From: Promethearchaeota archaeon
GTDB lineage: Archaea > Asgardarchaeota > Lokiarchaeia > Sigynarchaeales > SOKP01
Assembly: GCA_030668025.1 (NCBI GenBank)
Contig: DAOUUT010000015.1
Span: 1 to 24,878, forward strand
Direction: 5' to 3'
DNA length: 24,878 nt
Shown in pieces: positions 23,195 through 24,878 of this stretch. The notes beneath the pieces were generated by a model. That model made no database searches, was not told the origin of the DNA, and saw only the letters and a list, made by a program, of their open reading frames with translations. A program made the position numbers and the translations under genes. Position 1 is the first letter of the stretch. Each line of letters opens with the position of its first letter.

Positions 23195-24700
23195 ATGTGT
23201 GAAAGCATTGAACAGAACAAAAGGCATGTAGTAGATTGGGATAGTATCCAATGGGATATTCCTAAGCGACATGTAAGACGGCTTCAAGAACGAATCTTTC
23301 GAGCAACCCGTGATAAGGACTGGGCGAAGGTTAAAAACCTTCAAAAGCTCCTTGTCAGATCACATTCTGCGAGGCTCTTGGTAGTTAGACGGGTCACGCA
23401 GGAAAATAAAGGCAAGTATACGCCAGGAATTGACGGGCGAATTTATGCTACCTCCAAGGAACGAGGAAGGTTAGTGGAAGAGATACGTCAGACCAATTTA
23501 TTTAATTATAAATGCAAGCCGCTCAGGCGCGTTTATATTCCGAAGAGTAGCGGAGATAAAAGACCATTAGGGATTCCAACGGTTAAAGATCGAGTTATGC
23601 AAATGCTCGTGAAATTGGCATTAGAACCCGAATGGGAAGCACGGTTTGAATCGCGTTCATATGGATTTAGACCAGGACGCCGATGCATGGATGCTATTTG
23701 GCAAATTTGGACTGCGATTAAAATACAAGGAACGCAGATACGAAGTGCTTGGATTTTGGATGCGGATATTTCTGGATGCTTTGATAATATTAATCATGAG
23801 GCAGTACTTAAAAGAATACCCGTATTTCGGGAAACTATAAGAAGATGGCTTAAATCTGGGATAATTGAGTTTGGAAAGTATTTCCAAACCAAGTCGGGTA
23901 CGCCGCAAGGAGGGATCATAAGTCCCTTACTCGCAAATATCGCTTTAGATGGCATGGAACGACTCTTTGGAGCGGAGAACTCCAAGGGAAATTACACTGC
24001 GCCTTCATCGAGGCGAGGAGAGGATAAAGGACTGAATTTAATTCGATATGCGGATGATTTTGTGGTAACAGCACCGTCGAGAGAGAAGATTGTAAGTTAC
24101 GTGCTTCCGAAGCTTCGATTCTTTCTTAAGGAAAGAGGCATGGTGTTGAATGAGGCAAAAACAAAGATCGTGCACCGAGATGAGGGCTTTGATTTTCTTG
24201 GCTTTAATATTCGCCAATATCATGGTAAAGCCCGAAGTGTGTGTTTGGCAAAGCCTTCTAAAAAGGCGGTCAAACGCCATTTACAGCACATTAAAACTGT
24301 GATTTCAAGGAATAAGCAGATAAAAGCAGACGAGCTGGTCTCTAAGTTAAATCCGATTATTAGAGGCTGGGCAAATTATTACTGCTACAGTAGTGCAAAA
24401 GAGATATTTAATTACATAGATTATCAAATATGGAAGATGTTGTGGCAGTGGTGCTTACGACGTCATAAAAAAGAGAATAAGGGAAAACAATGGGTTCGAC
24501 GGCGATACTTTATGGAAATAGACAAGAAGAAATGGATTTTTGGGGAACGGAAAGAAAATACGTTATTATTTTGCAGATCTTTCCGAGCGGGCGTACGATA
24601 TGCTCCTGTAAAGGGTTATAATAGCCCATATGACCCAAATCTATGTGATTATTGGCTAAAGCGGTATGGTAAGACTTGGCGTAATACAACGCCGATGTGA
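23195..24700 (+). CDS. ltrA: Group II intron reverse transcriptase/maturase
   Basis: The 501-aa protein has the group II RT layout. An N-terminal region is followed by RT fingers and palm with YGFRPGRRCMDAIW, ILDADISGCFDNINH (first catalytic Asp), SGTPQGGIISPLLANI and the RYADDFVV catalytic box (YADD at 285-288). A maturase (thumb/X) domain includes LNPIIRGWANYYCYSSAKE. It assists splicing and reverse-transcribes the intron during retrohoming. The protein ends soon after KGYNSPYDPNLCDYWLKRYG, where related proteins continue with an HNH endonuclease, so no HNH domain is present. The start ATG at 23195 is preceded by GGAGGTGA at a good distance. All catalytic residues look intact, so the element may still be mobile. 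Confidence 0.93.
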   Translation: MCESIEQNKRHVVDWDSIQWDIPKRHVRRLQERIFRATRDKDWAKVKNLQKLLVRSHSARLLVVRRVTQENKGKYTPGIDGRIYATSKERGRLVEEIRQTNLFNYKCKPLRRVYIPKSSGDKRPLGIPTVKDRVMQMLVKLALEPEWEARFESRSYGFRPGRRCMDAIWQIWTAIKIQGTQIRSAWILDADISGCFDNINHEAVLKRIPVFRETIRRWLKSGIIEFGKYFQTKSGTPQGGIISPLLANIALDGMERLFGAENSKGNYTAPSSRRGEDKGLNLIRYADDFVVTAPSREKIVSYVLPKLRFFLKERGMVLNEAKTKIVHRDEGFDFLGFNIRQYHGKARSVCLAKPSKKAVKRHLQHIKTVISRNKQIKADELVSKLNPIIRGWANYYCYSSAKEIFNYIDYQIWKMLWQWCLRRHKKENKGKQWVRRRYFMEIDKKKWIFGERKENTLLFCRSFRAGVRYAPVKGYNSPYDPNLCDYWLKRYGKTWRNTTPM

Positions 24701-24803
24701 TCATTTCCTATAGGGGCGTTCGAGGTAACTTGGATTGCTCTAGGGGGATTGTGAGAAGCATGAACCAAAGGAACACGGTGACGTGTACGGGTTCTTGAGG
24801 CGC

Positions 24804-24837
24804 GAGCCACGTGCAGGGAAACTTGCACGCGTGGTTC
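24804..24837 (+). ncRNA. Group II intron domain V catalytic hairpin
   Basis: A 34-nt hairpin begins GAGCCAC and ends GTGGTTC, with an upper stem GTGCAGG/CTTGCAC closed by a GAAA tetraloop and a two-base GC bulge. These are the exact size, bulge and loop of group II domain V, including the AGC catalytic triad near the 5' end. Domain VI (about 24839-24871) follows. Confidence 0.9.
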
Positions 24838-24878
24838 CTAGAAGAGGGGGTGGTAGTAATATCACCTCTTTATTCGGC

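Larger units (their letters stand above)
22699..24873 (+). mobile_element. Group II intron (retroelement), full length
   Basis: The 5' end is GTGTGAAG, which fits the GUGYG consensus. The following 490 bases are GC-richer and structured, as expected of ribozyme domains I-III. A reverse transcriptase gene occupies the domain IV position. A canonical domain V and a domain VI-like stem with CCTCTT follow, and the 3' end is TTTAT before TCGGC. A hairpin CTGTAG/CTACAG at 23085-23103 with loop TAATGAA could be EBS1, since AATG pairs with CATT directly upstream of the splice site. The 2175-nt length is normal for an intron with an RT. Exact borders are inferred from motifs. Its base composition differs sharply from the surrounding AT-rich DNA, consistent with recent arrival. 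Confidence 0.85.

Noticed and set aside
1..24878. CRISPR arrays, tRNA or rRNA genes
   Set aside because: Reading through both strands showed no regularly spaced repeats, no cloverleaf-type sequence with a TTCRANNC arm, and no rRNA-like stretch.

Overview
The window looks like AT-rich archaeal DNA. Two candidate promoters have an A/T-rich TATA element about 30 nt upstream of a start codon, which is the archaeal leaderless pattern, and one of them also has a BRE-like CGAAAC. T-tract terminators, NurA-HerA-Mre11-Rad50 gene content and a DUF998 membrane protein agree with an archaeon. I cannot place it in a lineage (an Asgard archaeon or a Methanosarcina-like methanogen would both fit).

Layout. 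1-2615 (+): the 3' end of an unknown gene, a GHKL-ATPase/zinc-metallopeptidase fusion, a 90-aa unknown protein, and a frameshifted remnant of an OLD-family Toprim nuclease. 2612-2827 (-): the truncated N-terminus of a PIN-like protein. 2842-17628 (-): a 14.8-kb operon of nine tightly packed genes. 17783-17947 (-): the N-terminal remnant of a C5-cytosine DNA methyltransferase. 17974-22498 (-): a DUF998 membrane protein, a seven-repeat TPR protein, a GIY-YIG nuclease, a DUF3883 PD-(D/E)XK-type protein and a 61-aa DUF1330-like protein. 22533-22698 (+): a promoter flanked by two identical palindromes. 22699-24873 (+): a group II intron with its reverse transcriptase/maturase. The window ends 5 nt into the 3' exon.

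The most interesting object is the nine-gene operon. In transcription order it encodes a NurA-like nuclease, a HerA-like translocase, an Mre11-like nuclease, a Rad50-like ATPase with no CxxC zinc hook, a small protein with a possible CARF/HFX_2341-like sensor domain and a winged helix, and then four proteins with the size, order and motifs of a Wadjet/MksBEFG complex (JetA kleisin, JetB KITE protein, JetC SMC ATPase, JetD Toprim nuclease). Adjacent genes overlap or lie 0-3 nt apart, except for one 29-nt gap between the end-processing half and the Wadjet half. My reading, as an inference, is a composite anti-plasmid/anti-virus machine. The SMC-JetD part would extrude and cleave invading DNA, the NurA-HerA-Mre11-Rad50 part would resect or degrade the products, and the central sensor-like protein would control one or both.

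Decayed OLD, PIN-like and methyltransferase genes at both edges of the operon, plus intact GHKL-peptidase, GIY-YIG and DUF3883 genes, mark this as a defence island with gene turnover.
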